NCBI GenBank assembly: GCA_018374635.1
Contig: JAHAEW010000034.1
Coordinates: 1 to 34,753 of the forward strand
Reading direction: 5' to 3'
DNA: 34,753 bases
From: Clostridiales bacterium
GTDB taxonomy: Bacteria; Bacillota; Clostridia; Oscillospirales; Oscillospiraceae
In this document: in pieces, positions 15,550 to 25,126 of the stretch
Layout of the letters: each line of letters begins with the position of its first letter
How positions within the stretch are numbered: the stretch's first letter is position 1
The notes under the pieces: generated by a model
Told to the model about the DNA's origin: nothing
What the model saw: the letters and a program-made list of their open reading frames with translations, nothing else
Databases searched by the model: none
Program-made: the position numbers and the translations under genes

Positions 15550-16320
15550 ATGAGAAATATTGCGCTGCAACTGATGTATGTGGGCACCGCCTATCACGGC
15601 TGGCAGGTGCAGAAGACGGTCTCCACCGTGGCCGAGACCCTGGAAAAGGCCCTGTCCACCGTGGTCTGCCACCCGGTCAAGTGTACCGGCGCCGGACGGA
15701 CCGACGCCGGGGTCCACGCCGAGACCTACGTGGCCAACTTCCACACCACCTCCTCCATCCCCTGTGAGCGGCTCCCCCTGGCGGTCAACACCCGCCTGCC
15801 CGACGACATCGTGGTGGTCCGGGCCGCCGAGGTGCCCGACTCCTTCAACGCCATCGGCTCCTGTCTGAAAAAGGAGTATACCTACCGCATCTACAACTCC
15901 CGCATCCGCAACGCCTTCTTCGTGGACCGGGCCTGGTTCTACCCCAAGCCCCTGGACGAGGGGGTGATGCAGGCCGCGGCCAGCCAGTTCGTGGGCACCC
16001 ACGACTTTGCCGCCGTCCAGTCGGTGGGCACCGAGGTCCAGTCCACAGTGCGCACCATCCACTATTTTGACATTACCCGGGCAGGGGACCTCATCACCTG
16101 CCGGGTCTGCGCCAATGGTTTTCTCTACAACATGGTGCGGGCCCTGGTGGGCACCTGCGTCTATGCCGCCGAGGGAAAACTCTCCCCCGGCGACATCCCC
16201 CGCCTGTTGGAGTCCCGCAACCGCACGGCGGCGGGCCCCACCGTCCCGCCGGGCGGGCTCTACATGACCCGCCTCTGGTATCCCGGTGACACCCTGGGGC
16301 AGGTCGTCCCCTTCCGCTGA
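15550..16320 (+). CDS. truA: tRNA pseudouridine(38-40) synthase
   Basis: TruA turns uridines 38-40 of the tRNA anticodon arm into pseudouridine. The 256-residue protein has the family start ALQLMYVGTAYHGWQVQ, the catalytic motif GAGRTDAGVHA with Asp52, a later KEYTYRIYNS block and the C-terminal FLYNMVRALVGT. The ATG at 15550 is preferred because AAGGTGA lies about 11 bases upstream; a GTG at 15535 would overlap that site. truA behind ecfA1-ecfA2-ecfT is a common Firmicutes order. Confidence 0.95.
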   Translation: MRNIALQLMYVGTAYHGWQVQKTVSTVAETLEKALSTVVCHPVKCTGAGRTDAGVHAETYVANFHTTSSIPCERLPLAVNTRLPDDIVVVRAAEVPDSFNAIGSCLKKEYTYRIYNSRIRNAFFVDRAWFYPKPLDEGVMQAAASQFVGTHDFAAVQSVGTEVQSTVRTIHYFDITRAGDLITCRVCANGFLYNMVRALVGTCVYAAEGKLSPGDIPRLLESRNRTAAGPTVPPGGLYMTRLWYPGDTLGQVVPFR

Positions 16321-16339
16321 ACCCGACAGGAGTGAATCT

Positions 16340-17530
16340 ATGGAACTGCTGCAACCCAAGCCAACCCCTCCCAAAAAGCGCCCCGGCCGCCTCGTGCGCC
16401 TGCTGGCCTTTCTGGCGACCCTGGTCCTGATGGCCGGAGCGGTGGCCCTGGTCGCCAACCGGGACAAGCTGAATCTGGATGGGGTGCGCCGCTGGTTCAA
16501 CTACCGCTCTCTGGAACGCAGCGACAGCGGCCAGGCCGAGTCTTTTTCCTATGACGGCGGCAGCGCCAGCAGCTTCGCCACCCTGGATGACGGGCTGCTG
16601 GTGTGCTCCACCGCCTCCATCCGCCTCTATTCCGGCAGCGGGACTCTCTATGTGGACCAGCCCGTCTCCATGGAACACCCGGTCATCCACAGCACGGAGC
16701 ACAGCGCGGTGGTCTATGACGCGGGTGGGCGGGACCTCTTTGTCTTTTCCGGCAAGGAGCAGGTCTTTTCCCTCTCCCTGAAAGAGGACGAGTCCCTCCT
16801 CTCGGCCCGTCTCAACCCGGATGGCTCCTCCCTGGTGGTGGCCGCCCAGGAGAGCGGCTACAAGGGCGCCGTGACGGTCTATGGATCGGATTTTCAGCCC
16901 ATCATGCGCATCAAGCTCTCCAGCCGGTTCGTGAGCGACGCCGTCCTCTCCCCCGACGGCACAGCGGTGGCCCTGGTCACCCTGGGCGTGGAGGGAAGCG
17001 CCTTTGCGAGCACCCTGGAACTCTATCAGCTCTCCCGGAGCGAGGAAGATATCTCCCCCGACTCCACCTGCTCTCTGGGCAACGACGTCCCCCTGGACCT
17101 GACCTGGAAGTCCGATGGGATCTGGGTGCTGGGGCAGTCCTCCTTCACCCTGGTCTCCCCCGGCGGGGAGAAGAAGGGGAGCTACGACTACTCCGGACAG
17201 TATCTCAAGGGCTTCTCCCTGGACGGGGATGGCTACGCCGTCCTCCTGCTGGGCAAGTACCGGGCGGGGAGCGCCGCCGACCTGGTCGTGCTGGACCGCA
17301 CAGGCCAGGTCAAGGCCTCCGCTTCCCTCCACGACCAGGTCTTTTCTCTCTCGGCCGCCGGCAATTATATCGCGGTGCTCTCGGCGGGACGCCTGGATCT
17401 GTATACCCCGGACCTCACCCTCTACCGCTCCCTGGAGACCACCCAGGGGGCCCGGCGGGTCATTCAGCGCCCCGACGGCTCTACCATGCTCATGAATGCC
17501 GATACGGCCCATCTCTATGTTCCCAACTGA
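16340..17530 (+). CDS. membrane-anchored propeller-like protein (DUF5711-like)
   Basis: A 396-residue protein of unknown function. It has a basic, proline-rich N terminus, a single membrane segment at about residues 25-42 (LLAFLATLVLMAGAVALVA) and a long outside domain. That domain is made of repeated short beta-strand units such as FATLDDGLLVCSTASIRLY, VVYDAGGRDLFVFSG and YIAVLSAGRLDLYTPD (cores DGLLVCST, GGRDLFVF). The pattern suggests a beta-propeller outside the membrane, like Clostridial DUF5711 proteins. ACAGGAG lies upstream of the ATG. The gene lies between truA and the CvpA-family gene, which starts 13 bases after it, so the two may work together at the membrane. Confidence 0.7.
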   Translation: MELLQPKPTPPKKRPGRLVRLLAFLATLVLMAGAVALVANRDKLNLDGVRRWFNYRSLERSDSGQAESFSYDGGSASSFATLDDGLLVCSTASIRLYSGSGTLYVDQPVSMEHPVIHSTEHSAVVYDAGGRDLFVFSGKEQVFSLSLKEDESLLSARLNPDGSSLVVAAQESGYKGAVTVYGSDFQPIMRIKLSSRFVSDAVLSPDGTAVALVTLGVEGSAFASTLELYQLSRSEEDISPDSTCSLGNDVPLDLTWKSDGIWVLGQSSFTLVSPGGEKKGSYDYSGQYLKGFSLDGDGYAVLLLGKYRAGSAADLVVLDRTGQVKASASLHDQVFSLSAAGNYIAVLSAGRLDLYTPDLTLYRSLETTQGARRVIQRPDGSTMLMNADTAHLYVPN

Positions 17531-17543
17531 GGAGGTTTTTTTC

Positions 17544-18236
17544 ATGCCCTACCTGCTTGATCTGATCGTGGCGGCGGTCGCCGCCCTGTTTCTCTGGAAG
17601 GGATGGCGCAAGGGCCTGATCCTCTCCCTGTGCGGGCTGCTTGCGGTGCTGGTGGCCTTCGCGGGGGCGGGGCTCGCCGCCCGCACGCTCTCTCCCGCCG
17701 TAGGCCAGGCCCTGGAGCCGAAGATCTCTCAGCTCATCGAGGAGCGGTTGGAGCAGGAGCTTGCCCCTCCCCCGGCTGGGGAGGACGGCTCCGCCGGAGA
17801 GGATCCTCTCTCCAGCGTGCTCTCCGTTCTCAAGGACCTGGGGCTCTACGAGGGACTGGTGGACTCCCTCCAGCACACCGTGGAGGAGGGCATGGCCGGA
17901 GCGGTCTCCGCCGCGGCCAGTGCGGGAGCCGCCATGGCCCAGGCCATCGCCTACCGCATCCTCTTTCTGGTTTCCTTCGCTCTGATCCTGGCCCTCTGGG
18001 GCTGGTTGAGCCGGGCGCTGGATCTGGTGGCCCGCCTGCCCGGCCTGCACTTCCTGAACAAGACGGGCGGCGCGGCCATCGGACTGGTCAAGGCCCTGCT
18101 GGTGCTCTTTCTGGCCACCTGGCTTCTCCAGTCTCTCGGCCATTTTGTTCCTGAGGAGACGGTGGCCCAGACCACCCTCCTGCGCGCTCTGGTGGAGCAC
18201 AATCCCCTCGCTGCCCTGACGGATCTGGCGGTCTGA
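17544..18236 (+). CDS. CvpA-family membrane protein
   Basis: A 230-residue integral membrane protein of the CvpA (colicin V production) family. It begins with LLDLIVAAVAALFLWKGWRKGLI, whose short loop WKGWRKG between the first two helices is typical. Two helices are followed by a soluble acidic segment, PPPAGEDGSAGEDPL, then two or three more membrane helices and the family block GAAIGLVKALLVLFLATWLL. The biochemical role of the family is unclear; in other bacteria it is tied to envelope integrity and biofilm. AGGAGG lies upstream of the ATG. It sits 32 bases before pgsA. Confidence 0.85.
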   Translation: MPYLLDLIVAAVAALFLWKGWRKGLILSLCGLLAVLVAFAGAGLAARTLSPAVGQALEPKISQLIEERLEQELAPPPAGEDGSAGEDPLSSVLSVLKDLGLYEGLVDSLQHTVEEGMAGAVSAAASAGAAMAQAIAYRILFLVSFALILALWGWLSRALDLVARLPGLHFLNKTGGAAIGLVKALLVLFLATWLLQSLGHFVPEETVAQTTLLRALVEHNPLAALTDLAV

Positions 18237-18268
18237 GACGCTCCATACCCATTGGGAGGTAAATCCGT

Positions 18269-18805
18269 ATGAATGTACCAAATCTGCTCTCACTGCTCCG
18301 TCTGGCCATGGTGCCGGTCTTTGCGGCAGTCTTTTTCCTGCCCGACCCGTCCGCCCGCGCCTGGGCCGCCGGAGTGTATGCCCTGGCCTTTGTCACCGAC
18401 ATCGCGGACGGCTGGATTGCCCGCCATTTCCACCAGGTCACTCGTCTGGGCCGCATCCTGGACCCCCTGGCGGACAAGCTGATGACCTTTACCGTTATCC
18501 TCTGCATCACCGCCGCGGGCATCATCCCCCTCTGGGCGGTCGTGGTCTTTTTCCTGAAAGAGGCCGCCATGGGGGTGGGCGCCCTGTCCATGTACCATAA
18601 GACAGAGGACGTCATCCCCTCCAACTGGCTGGGGAAGGTCTCCACCGGCGTGTTCTTTGTGGTGTGCGCTCTCCTGGTTCTCTTCACAGGCATCCCCTCC
18701 CCCTGGGCCACCGGACTGATCACCCTGGCCCTGGCACTGACTATCCTGGCTTTCGTAAGCTATCTCCTGCAATACCTCTCCATCACCGGCCGGCGGAAGG
18801 GCTGA
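18269..18805 (+). CDS. pgsA: CDP-diacylglycerol-glycerol-3-phosphate 3-phosphatidyltransferase
   Basis: PgsA makes phosphatidylglycerol phosphate from CDP-diacylglycerol and glycerol-3-phosphate, the committed step for phosphatidylglycerol in the membrane. The 178-residue protein starts with MNVPNLLSLLRL. It has the complete CDP-alcohol phosphotransferase motif D47-G48-x2-A51-R52-x8-G61-x3-D65-x3-D69. Several hydrophobic helices span the rest. GGGAGG lies upstream of the ATG. It closes the plus-strand run from ecfA1; I see no clear terminator before the clp-type gene. Confidence 0.93.
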   Translation: MNVPNLLSLLRLAMVPVFAAVFFLPDPSARAWAAGVYALAFVTDIADGWIARHFHQVTRLGRILDPLADKLMTFTVILCITAAGIIPLWAVVVFFLKEAAMGVGALSMYHKTEDVIPSNWLGKVSTGVFFVVCALLVLFTGIPSPWATGLITLALALTILAFVSYLLQYLSITGRRKG

Positions 18806-18945
18806 AGCCCGGAATGGGACTTGTTTCTCTTACATTCATACGCAGTTCATAATTTCGGACTAGAATCAATAAACTGGAGGGCGGCGTTCTGTTCTGCCCA
18901 CCCGCGCGCGGTCCAGCCGCGCCGGAAAAGGAGTTGAAATTATCC

Positions 18946-21489
<2,544 letters not shown>

Positions 21490-21502
21490 AAAGCGTCTCT
21501 GC

Positions 21503-21546
21503 AAGGCCCCGTGCCGTCTTTCGCGGCACGGGGCCTTTCTCTCTTG
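21503..21546 (+). terminator. terminator of the clp-type gene
   Basis: A perfect 14-bp GC-rich stem (21503-21516 with 21524-21537, AAGGCCCCGTGCCG and its complement) has a TCTTTCG loop and then a pyrimidine-rich tail. It starts 14 bases after the stop codon. The tail runs into the -35 of the next promoter. Confidence 0.85.
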
Positions 21547-21572
21547 ACAAGCGGTGTGGAAGGAGTCATAAT
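21544..21572 (+). promoter_or_regulatory. promoter of the LarA-like gene
   Basis: -35 TTGACA (21544-21549), a 17-base spacer and -10 CATAAT (21567-21572). The -35 is consensus and the -10 differs by one base. The predicted start near 21579 leaves a leader of about 150 bases. Confidence 0.8.
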
Positions 21573-21578
21573 GAATAT

Positions 21579-21729
21579 GATATTATGTCCGAATTTGGTT
21601 TGTCTTTTCGAACTGGAAATGAATTCCGTTCATCGGAATCAATGACAGTTTGACCAGATCGGTTCGGCCCCGTCAGGTTCTTTCCGCCGGATTCGGTCAG
21701 ACATTGTAATGACTAAGGAGGAATCATCC
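21579..21729 (+). other. untranslated leader of the LarA-like gene
   Basis: About 150 AT-richer bases separate the promoter from the start codon. They hold a small hairpin, ATTCCG-TTCAT-CGGAAT, near 21626-21642. A longer imperfect pairing joins TGACC near 21652 with GGTCA near 21696. No known riboswitch consensus was recognised. AAGGAGG (21715-21721) is the ribosome binding site. Confidence 0.4.
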
Positions 21730-23013
21730 ATGGAAACCATTACCGACCTCATCAAAAATGTCCCCATTCCCAAGATGGTCAAGATCCGCGAGCGCTATGA
21801 CGAAAGCCATATCCCCGCCGACAAGATCGCTGAGACCGTGACCGAGCAGCTCTCCCGGGACGTTATCGCCAGCCGCATTCAGCCCGGCATGCGCATCGCC
21901 ATCACCTGCGGCAGCCGCGGCATCAACCACTACGCTGTCATGGCCCGGGCCATGGTGGATTTTGTCAAGTCCAAGGGGGCCGAGCCCTTCATCGTGGCCG
22001 CCATGGGCAGCCACGGCGGCGCCACCGCCGAGGGACAGCGTCAGATCCTGGCCGACTACGGCATCACCGAGGAGAGCATGGGCTGCCCCATCGTCAGCTG
22101 CATGGACACCGTGGAGATCGGACTGTCCGGCGTGCGTCACCTGCCCGTGCGCATTGACAAGCACGCCGCTGCCGCCGATGGTATCCTCCTCTTCAACCGC
22201 ATCAAGCCCCACACCTCCTTCCGCGGCAAGTATGAGAGCGGCCTGATGAAGATGATGGCCATCGGCCTGGGCAAGCAGCACGGCGCTGAGAACATCCACC
22301 ACCAGAGCCCCGCTGTCATGCACGAGCTGGTGGAGGAATATGGCCTGACCATTCTGAAAAACTGCAATATCCTGGGCGGCGTCGCTATCATCGAGAACGC
22401 CTATGACGAGACCTACCTCATCCAGGGCCTGAGCCCCGAGGAGATCATTACCGAGGAGCCCAAGCTCAAGGAGATCTCCTATCAGACCATCGCCCACCTT
22501 CTCTTTGACAAGTGCGACGTGCTGGTGGTGGACAAGATCGGCAAGAACATCTCGGGCGACGGCATGGACCCCAACGTCTCCGGCCGTTTTGTCCAGCCCA
22601 AGTACTGCTCCGGCGGCATTGAGGCCGAGAAGGTGGTCATCCTGGACCTGACCGACGAGACCCACGGCAATGCCCAGGGCATCGGTCTGGCCGAGGTCAC
22701 CACCCGCCGCCTCTACAACAAGATGAAGCTGGAGATGACCTATCCCACCGGCGTGACCAACACCTTCCTCCACCTGATGAAGATCCCCATGATCATGGAC
22801 AATGACCGGGAGGCCCTCCAGCTGGCCCTGTGCTGCTGCCCGGATGCGGAGGATCAGAACAACATGAAGATGATCCGCATCCCCAACACCGCCCACATCG
22901 AGTATATCGAGATCTCGGAGGGTCTGCTCCCCCAGGCCCAGGCCAACCCCAACATCGAGATCCTCTCCGAGCCCTACGATCTGGACTTTGACGAGAACGG
23001 CAATCTGTTCTGA
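21730..23013 (+). CDS. LarA-superfamily (DUF2088) protein, possible 2-hydroxyacid racemase
   Basis: A 427-residue protein of the lactate racemase-like superfamily. The N-terminal half has ITCGSRGINHY and FIVAAMGSHGGATAEGQ. The centre has RIKPHTSFRGKYESG followed by LMKMMAIGLGKQHGAENIH. H161, K174 and H190 lie where LarA has a catalytic histidine, the lysine that carries the nickel-pincer cofactor and a nickel-ligand histidine. The K174-H190 spacing of 16 equals the one I recall for Lactobacillus LarA (K184-H200), whereas H161-K174 is longer. Cofactor genes larB, larC and larE are absent from the window. The substrate is unknown and need not be lactate. The start has an AAGGAGG site nine bases upstream. 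It appears monocistronic, with its own promoter and terminator. Confidence 0.8.
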   Translation: METITDLIKNVPIPKMVKIRERYDESHIPADKIAETVTEQLSRDVIASRIQPGMRIAITCGSRGINHYAVMARAMVDFVKSKGAEPFIVAAMGSHGGATAEGQRQILADYGITEESMGCPIVSCMDTVEIGLSGVRHLPVRIDKHAAAADGILLFNRIKPHTSFRGKYESGLMKMMAIGLGKQHGAENIHHQSPAVMHELVEEYGLTILKNCNILGGVAIIENAYDETYLIQGLSPEEIITEEPKLKEISYQTIAHLLFDKCDVLVVDKIGKNISGDGMDPNVSGRFVQPKYCSGGIEAEKVVILDLTDETHGNAQGIGLAEVTTRRLYNKMKLEMTYPTGVTNTFLHLMKIPMIMDNDREALQLALCCCPDAEDQNNMKMIRIPNTAHIEYIEISEGLLPQAQANPNIEILSEPYDLDFDENGNLF

Positions 23014-23068
23014 TCTGTTCCGGGTTTCTCCGGCATTTGCTCCAAAACAGAATCCTGAACAAGCGCAG

Positions 23069-23124
23069 AAAACCCGGCGCCTTGGAGAGCCGTTGAGGCT
23101 CAAAAAGGCGCCGGGTCTCTGTTT
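23069..23124. terminator. bidirectional terminator between LarA-like and SLOG genes
   Basis: A perfect 12-bp outer stem (23072-23083 with 23105-23116, ACCCGGCGCCTT / AAGGCGCCGGGT) encloses a second small hairpin, GAGCC-GTTGA-GGCTC. It has A residues on the left and TCTCTGTTTT on the right. The converging genes end at 23013 and 23171, so it serves both. Confidence 0.75.
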
Positions 23125-23170
23125 TCTCCCTTATCTCTTTCAGAGCGCTTTTTTGCTCTGCGGCGGACCG

Positions 23171-23686
23171 CTATTTTTCCGGCTCCTCCGGGTCCAGCAG
23201 GACCACCTTGAGCCCCTGCTTCATGGCGTAGGAGACGGTATACATAGTCCCCCCCAGCAGCAGCCCGTCGTACACGGCGATGAGACGGGAGGAGCGGTCC
23301 ACCATATAGCGGTTGCGCCGGAGCATGCATCCCCTGTCATAGTGCCGCTGCACCATAGTCTCTCTGTCGCAGTGCCCCACCAGGTCGAAATAGCGGTTCC
23401 TGGCCCCCTCGCTCCAGCGGGCGCACTGCTCTTCGCAGGGAATGGCGGCCTCCACTGTGACCCCCGCCCGCCGGTCCCGCAGGGCAAGGGCGGCCTCGCA
23501 GAAATAGAAATCCGCCCCCTGGGCCATCCCGCAGATAAAGTGGCGGTATCCGGCCCGATATGCCTCTTCCAGCTCCCGCTCGATCCGCGCCTTGAGCGCA
23601 AGACAGCGGGGGTCCTCCTCCCGGTTGCGCCAGGGCAGCTTCTCGGGCCTGTGCCCGGTAAAACAGCACGTGGTGTCGCAGTCCAT
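23171..23686 (-). CDS. SLOG-family protein (YpsA/DUF1273-like)
   Basis: A 171-residue Rossmann-like protein of the SLOG superfamily, related to YpsA and more distantly to DprA and LOG nucleotide hydrolases. It opens with CCFTGHRPEKLPW, the YpsA-type signature, followed by FICGMAQGADFYF (the GxxxGAD nucleotide-binding loop). Later come RNRYMVDRSSRLIAVYDG and GGTMYTVSYA (glycine-rich end of the site). The function is not established; SLOG proteins bind nucleotide-derived ligands. AGAAGGGAGAAG precedes the ATG. The gene stands alone. Its promoter (23751-23779) has a LexA-like box directly upstream that shares GAACATCAGTTT with the dinB promoter, which hints at a DNA-damage role. Confidence 0.85.
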   Translation of the reverse strand: MDCDTTCCFTGHRPEKLPWRNREEDPRCLALKARIERELEEAYRAGYRHFICGMAQGADFYFCEAALALRDRRAGVTVEAAIPCEEQCARWSEGARNRYFDLVGHCDRETMVQRHYDRGCMLRRNRYMVDRSSRLIAVYDGLLLGGTMYTVSYAMKQGLKVVLLDPEEPEK

Positions 23687-23750
23687 CCTTCTTCTCCCTT
23701 CTGCCAGCTATCTTTATAGATCGTCGTTTGTCCCGATCCGTATATCTGTT

Positions 23751-23779
23751 ATTTTAGTATATCCCCCTGCAGAAGTCAA
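23751..23779 (-). promoter_or_regulatory. promoter of the SLOG gene
   Basis: On the minus strand, -35 TTGACT (23779-23774), a 17-base spacer and -10 TAAAAT (23756-23751). This gives a leader of about 58 bases before the ATG at 23686. Confidence 0.75.
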
Positions 23780-23787
23780 TTATTTAT

Positions 23788-23801
23788 CGAACATCAGTTT
23801 C
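23788..23801. promoter_or_regulatory. LexA-like (SOS) box near the SLOG promoter
   Basis: CGAAC-ATCA-GTTTC fits the Firmicutes LexA box (CGAACRNRYGTTYC) at 12 of 14 positions. It lies eight bases upstream of the SLOG -35 and 26 bases before the -35 of ribU on the other strand. The core GAACATCAGTTT recurs exactly at the dinB promoter. Confidence 0.5.
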
Positions 23802-23826
23802 TTTTCTGTCTTGCCTGTTTTAGGGG

Positions 23827-23854
23827 TTGCTTTTTCAGAATGTCCTGCTATAAT
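23827..23854 (+). promoter_or_regulatory. promoter of the FMN riboswitch-ribU transcript
   Basis: -35 TTGCTT (23827-23832), a 16-base spacer and a consensus -10 TATAAT (23849-23854) with the extended TG (TGCTATAAT). Transcription would start about 15-20 bases before the riboswitch. Confidence 0.7.
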
Positions 23855-23877
23855 AAGAACAGAACAACTGAATGTGA

Positions 23878-24008
23878 TGTCTTCAGGGCAGGGTGAAATT
23901 CCCGATCGGCGGTATAGTCCGCGAGCGCATTTGCGCAGATCCGGTGCAACTCCGGGACCGACAGTGACATATCCGTTTGGATATGAAGTCTGGATGAAAG
24001 AAGATGTG
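23878..24008 (+). promoter_or_regulatory. FMN riboswitch (RFN element)
   Basis: The RFN aptamer is complete by eye. It has the 5' block CTTCAGGGCAGGGTGAAATT followed by CCCGATCGGCGGT, then the variable arm GCGAGCGCATTTGCGC. The block CAGATCCGGTG, ACTCCGGGACCGACAGT and the closing GTCTGGATGAAAGAAGA follow. The last bases pair with the first TCTTC to form P1. It senses flavin mononucleotide and should lower expression of the downstream ribU when FMN is plentiful. The expression platform (24009-24113) has no U-tract terminator, so control is probably at translation. Confidence 0.96.
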
Positions 24009-24034
24009 TCCGCTGGGAAGCGCTTCCGTTTCCA

Positions 24035-24105
24035 AACACGCACCTCCTGTTTTGTGTTTGACACCTGAAAGACATGGGCTTTCAGGTGTTACTTGCAAAA
24101 AGGAG
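24035..24105 (+). promoter_or_regulatory. riboswitch expression platform
   Basis: CTCCT at 24044-24048 can pair with the ribU ribosome binding site AGGAG at 24101-24105. An alternative 11-bp hairpin, ACACCTGAAAG/CTTTCAGGTGT (24061-24071 with 24079-24089), competes through AGGTG with CACCT at 24041-24045. No T run follows either structure. This suggests occlusion of the ribosome binding site rather than termination. Confidence 0.5.
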
Positions 24106-24113
24106 TGTTTTTT

Positions 24114-24740
24114 ATGCCCAATTCCCAGACCCCTGCCGCCAGCGCCTTTCCCCGCCGCAGCCTGACCCGCGTCCGCGCCCTCACCGTGACCGCTATGCTC
24201 TCGGCCATCGCCTTTGTGCTGATGTTCCTGGACTTCTCGGTCCCCCTGATCCCCAGCTTTGTCAAGATGGATATTTCTGAGCTGCCCGCTCTGCTGGCCG
24301 CTTTCGCCCTTGGCCCGGTCTACGGCACGGTGGTCTGCCTGGTGAAGAACCTGATCCACCTGATGGTCACCTCCACCGCCGGTGCTGGTGAGCTGTGCAA
24401 CTTCCTGCTGGGCGCCAGCTTCGTGATCCCCGCCGGACTCCTCTACCGCCGGATGAAGTCCCGCAAGGGCGCGCTCATCGGCGTGCTGATCGGCTCGGTC
24501 ATCATGGCCCTCTTCTCCATCCCCCTCAACTACTATGTGACCTATCCCATCTATGCCAACTTCATGCCCATTGACGCCATCCTGAGCATGTACCAGGCCA
24601 TCCGCCCCTCGGTCAACAGCCTGCTCGAGTGTCTGATCGTATTCAACGCTCCCTTCACCCTGGTCAAGGGTCTCATCGACGCCGTGCTGTGCTTCCTGAT
24701 CTATAAGTCCCTCTCCCCCATCCTGCACCGAGGCCTGTAA
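24114..24740 (+). CDS. ribU: riboflavin ECF transporter S component
   Basis: RibU is the membrane protein that binds riboflavin and, with EcfA1, EcfA2 and EcfT, imports it. The 208-residue protein has a short basic N terminus and about six hydrophobic helices. RibU-type segments visible are ALTVTAMLSAIAFVLMFLDF (first helix), KMDISELPALLAAFALGP and VKNLIHLMVTSTAGAGELCN. The start, ATG at 24114, has AGGAG eight bases upstream. An FMN riboswitch directly upstream strongly supports the substrate. The gene stands alone between the riboswitch and a terminator; its energising module is encoded at 12888-15486. Confidence 0.96.
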   Translation: MPNSQTPAASAFPRRSLTRVRALTVTAMLSAIAFVLMFLDFSVPLIPSFVKMDISELPALLAAFALGPVYGTVVCLVKNLIHLMVTSTAGAGELCNFLLGASFVIPAGLLYRRMKSRKGALIGVLIGSVIMALFSIPLNYYVTYPIYANFMPIDAILSMYQAIRPSVNSLLECLIVFNAPFTLVKGLIDAVLCFLIYKSLSPILHRGL

Positions 24741-24748
24741 ATTCCTGT

Positions 24749-24781
24749 CCCGCCGCACCGCTGGTTCGGCGGGGCTTTTTT
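24749..24781 (+). terminator. ribU terminator
   Basis: Stem CCCGCCG/CGGCGGG (24749-24755 with 24767-24773), an 11-base loop, then GC and a run of six T at 24776-24781. Confidence 0.85.
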
Positions 24782-24810
24782 ACCTTTCTTCGGAAAACAG
24801 GAAGTTTTCC

Positions 24811-24839
24811 TTGCAATCAGTCCAAAAACGTGTTATATA
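24811..24839 (+). promoter_or_regulatory. promoter of the pheST operon
   Basis: -35 TTGCAA (24811-24816), a 17-base spacer and -10 TATATA (24834-24839) in an AT-rich stretch, just before the T-box leader. Confidence 0.55.
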
Positions 24840-24844
24840 TTATC

Positions 24845-25077
24845 TTACATGCAAAGAAGGGGAAAATAACGGTTTTCGACCCATCAGAGAGCGTCCGTCA
24901 CCGGCTGAAAGCGGACGCTGGCGTCCCGCCGTTTGGTTCGCCCCGGAGCGGCCCTGGAGACAGGGACGGTTTCCCTCCGTTACCCGGGGTAAGAGTGCCC
25001 GCACAGTGCGCGGGAATGCGGGTGGTACCGCGGAAGGCTGGCCTTTCGTCCCATAACTTGGGGCGGAGGGCTTTTTT
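24845..25077 (+). promoter_or_regulatory. T-box leader of pheST (phenylalanine-responsive)
   Basis: A T-box riboswitch that reads the charging state of tRNA-Phe. The conserved T-box is GAATGCGGGTGGTACCGCGG (25014-25033). It is followed by a terminator hairpin whose stem lies at about 25041-25071 and whose T run is at 25072-25077. The probable specifier codon is TTC at 24875-24877 in GGTTTTCGACC near the top of stem I, matching the GAA anticodon. Uncharged tRNA would pair with the T-box, form the antiterminator and let pheST be transcribed. Confidence 0.93.
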
Positions 25078-25126
25078 GCTGCTCTTCCCCCCTCACAGTC
25101 TACAAATGCTTAAAGGAGCGTACGAT

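Noticed and set aside
18806..18945. CtsR operator or clear promoter before the clp-type gene
   Set aside because: No tandem heptad repeat of the CtsR type and no well-spaced -35/-10 pair could be found by eye.
24830..25126. An in-frame N-terminal extension of PheS
   Set aside because: It runs through the T-box leader and its terminator; the true start at 25127 has a ribosome binding site and matches the family.
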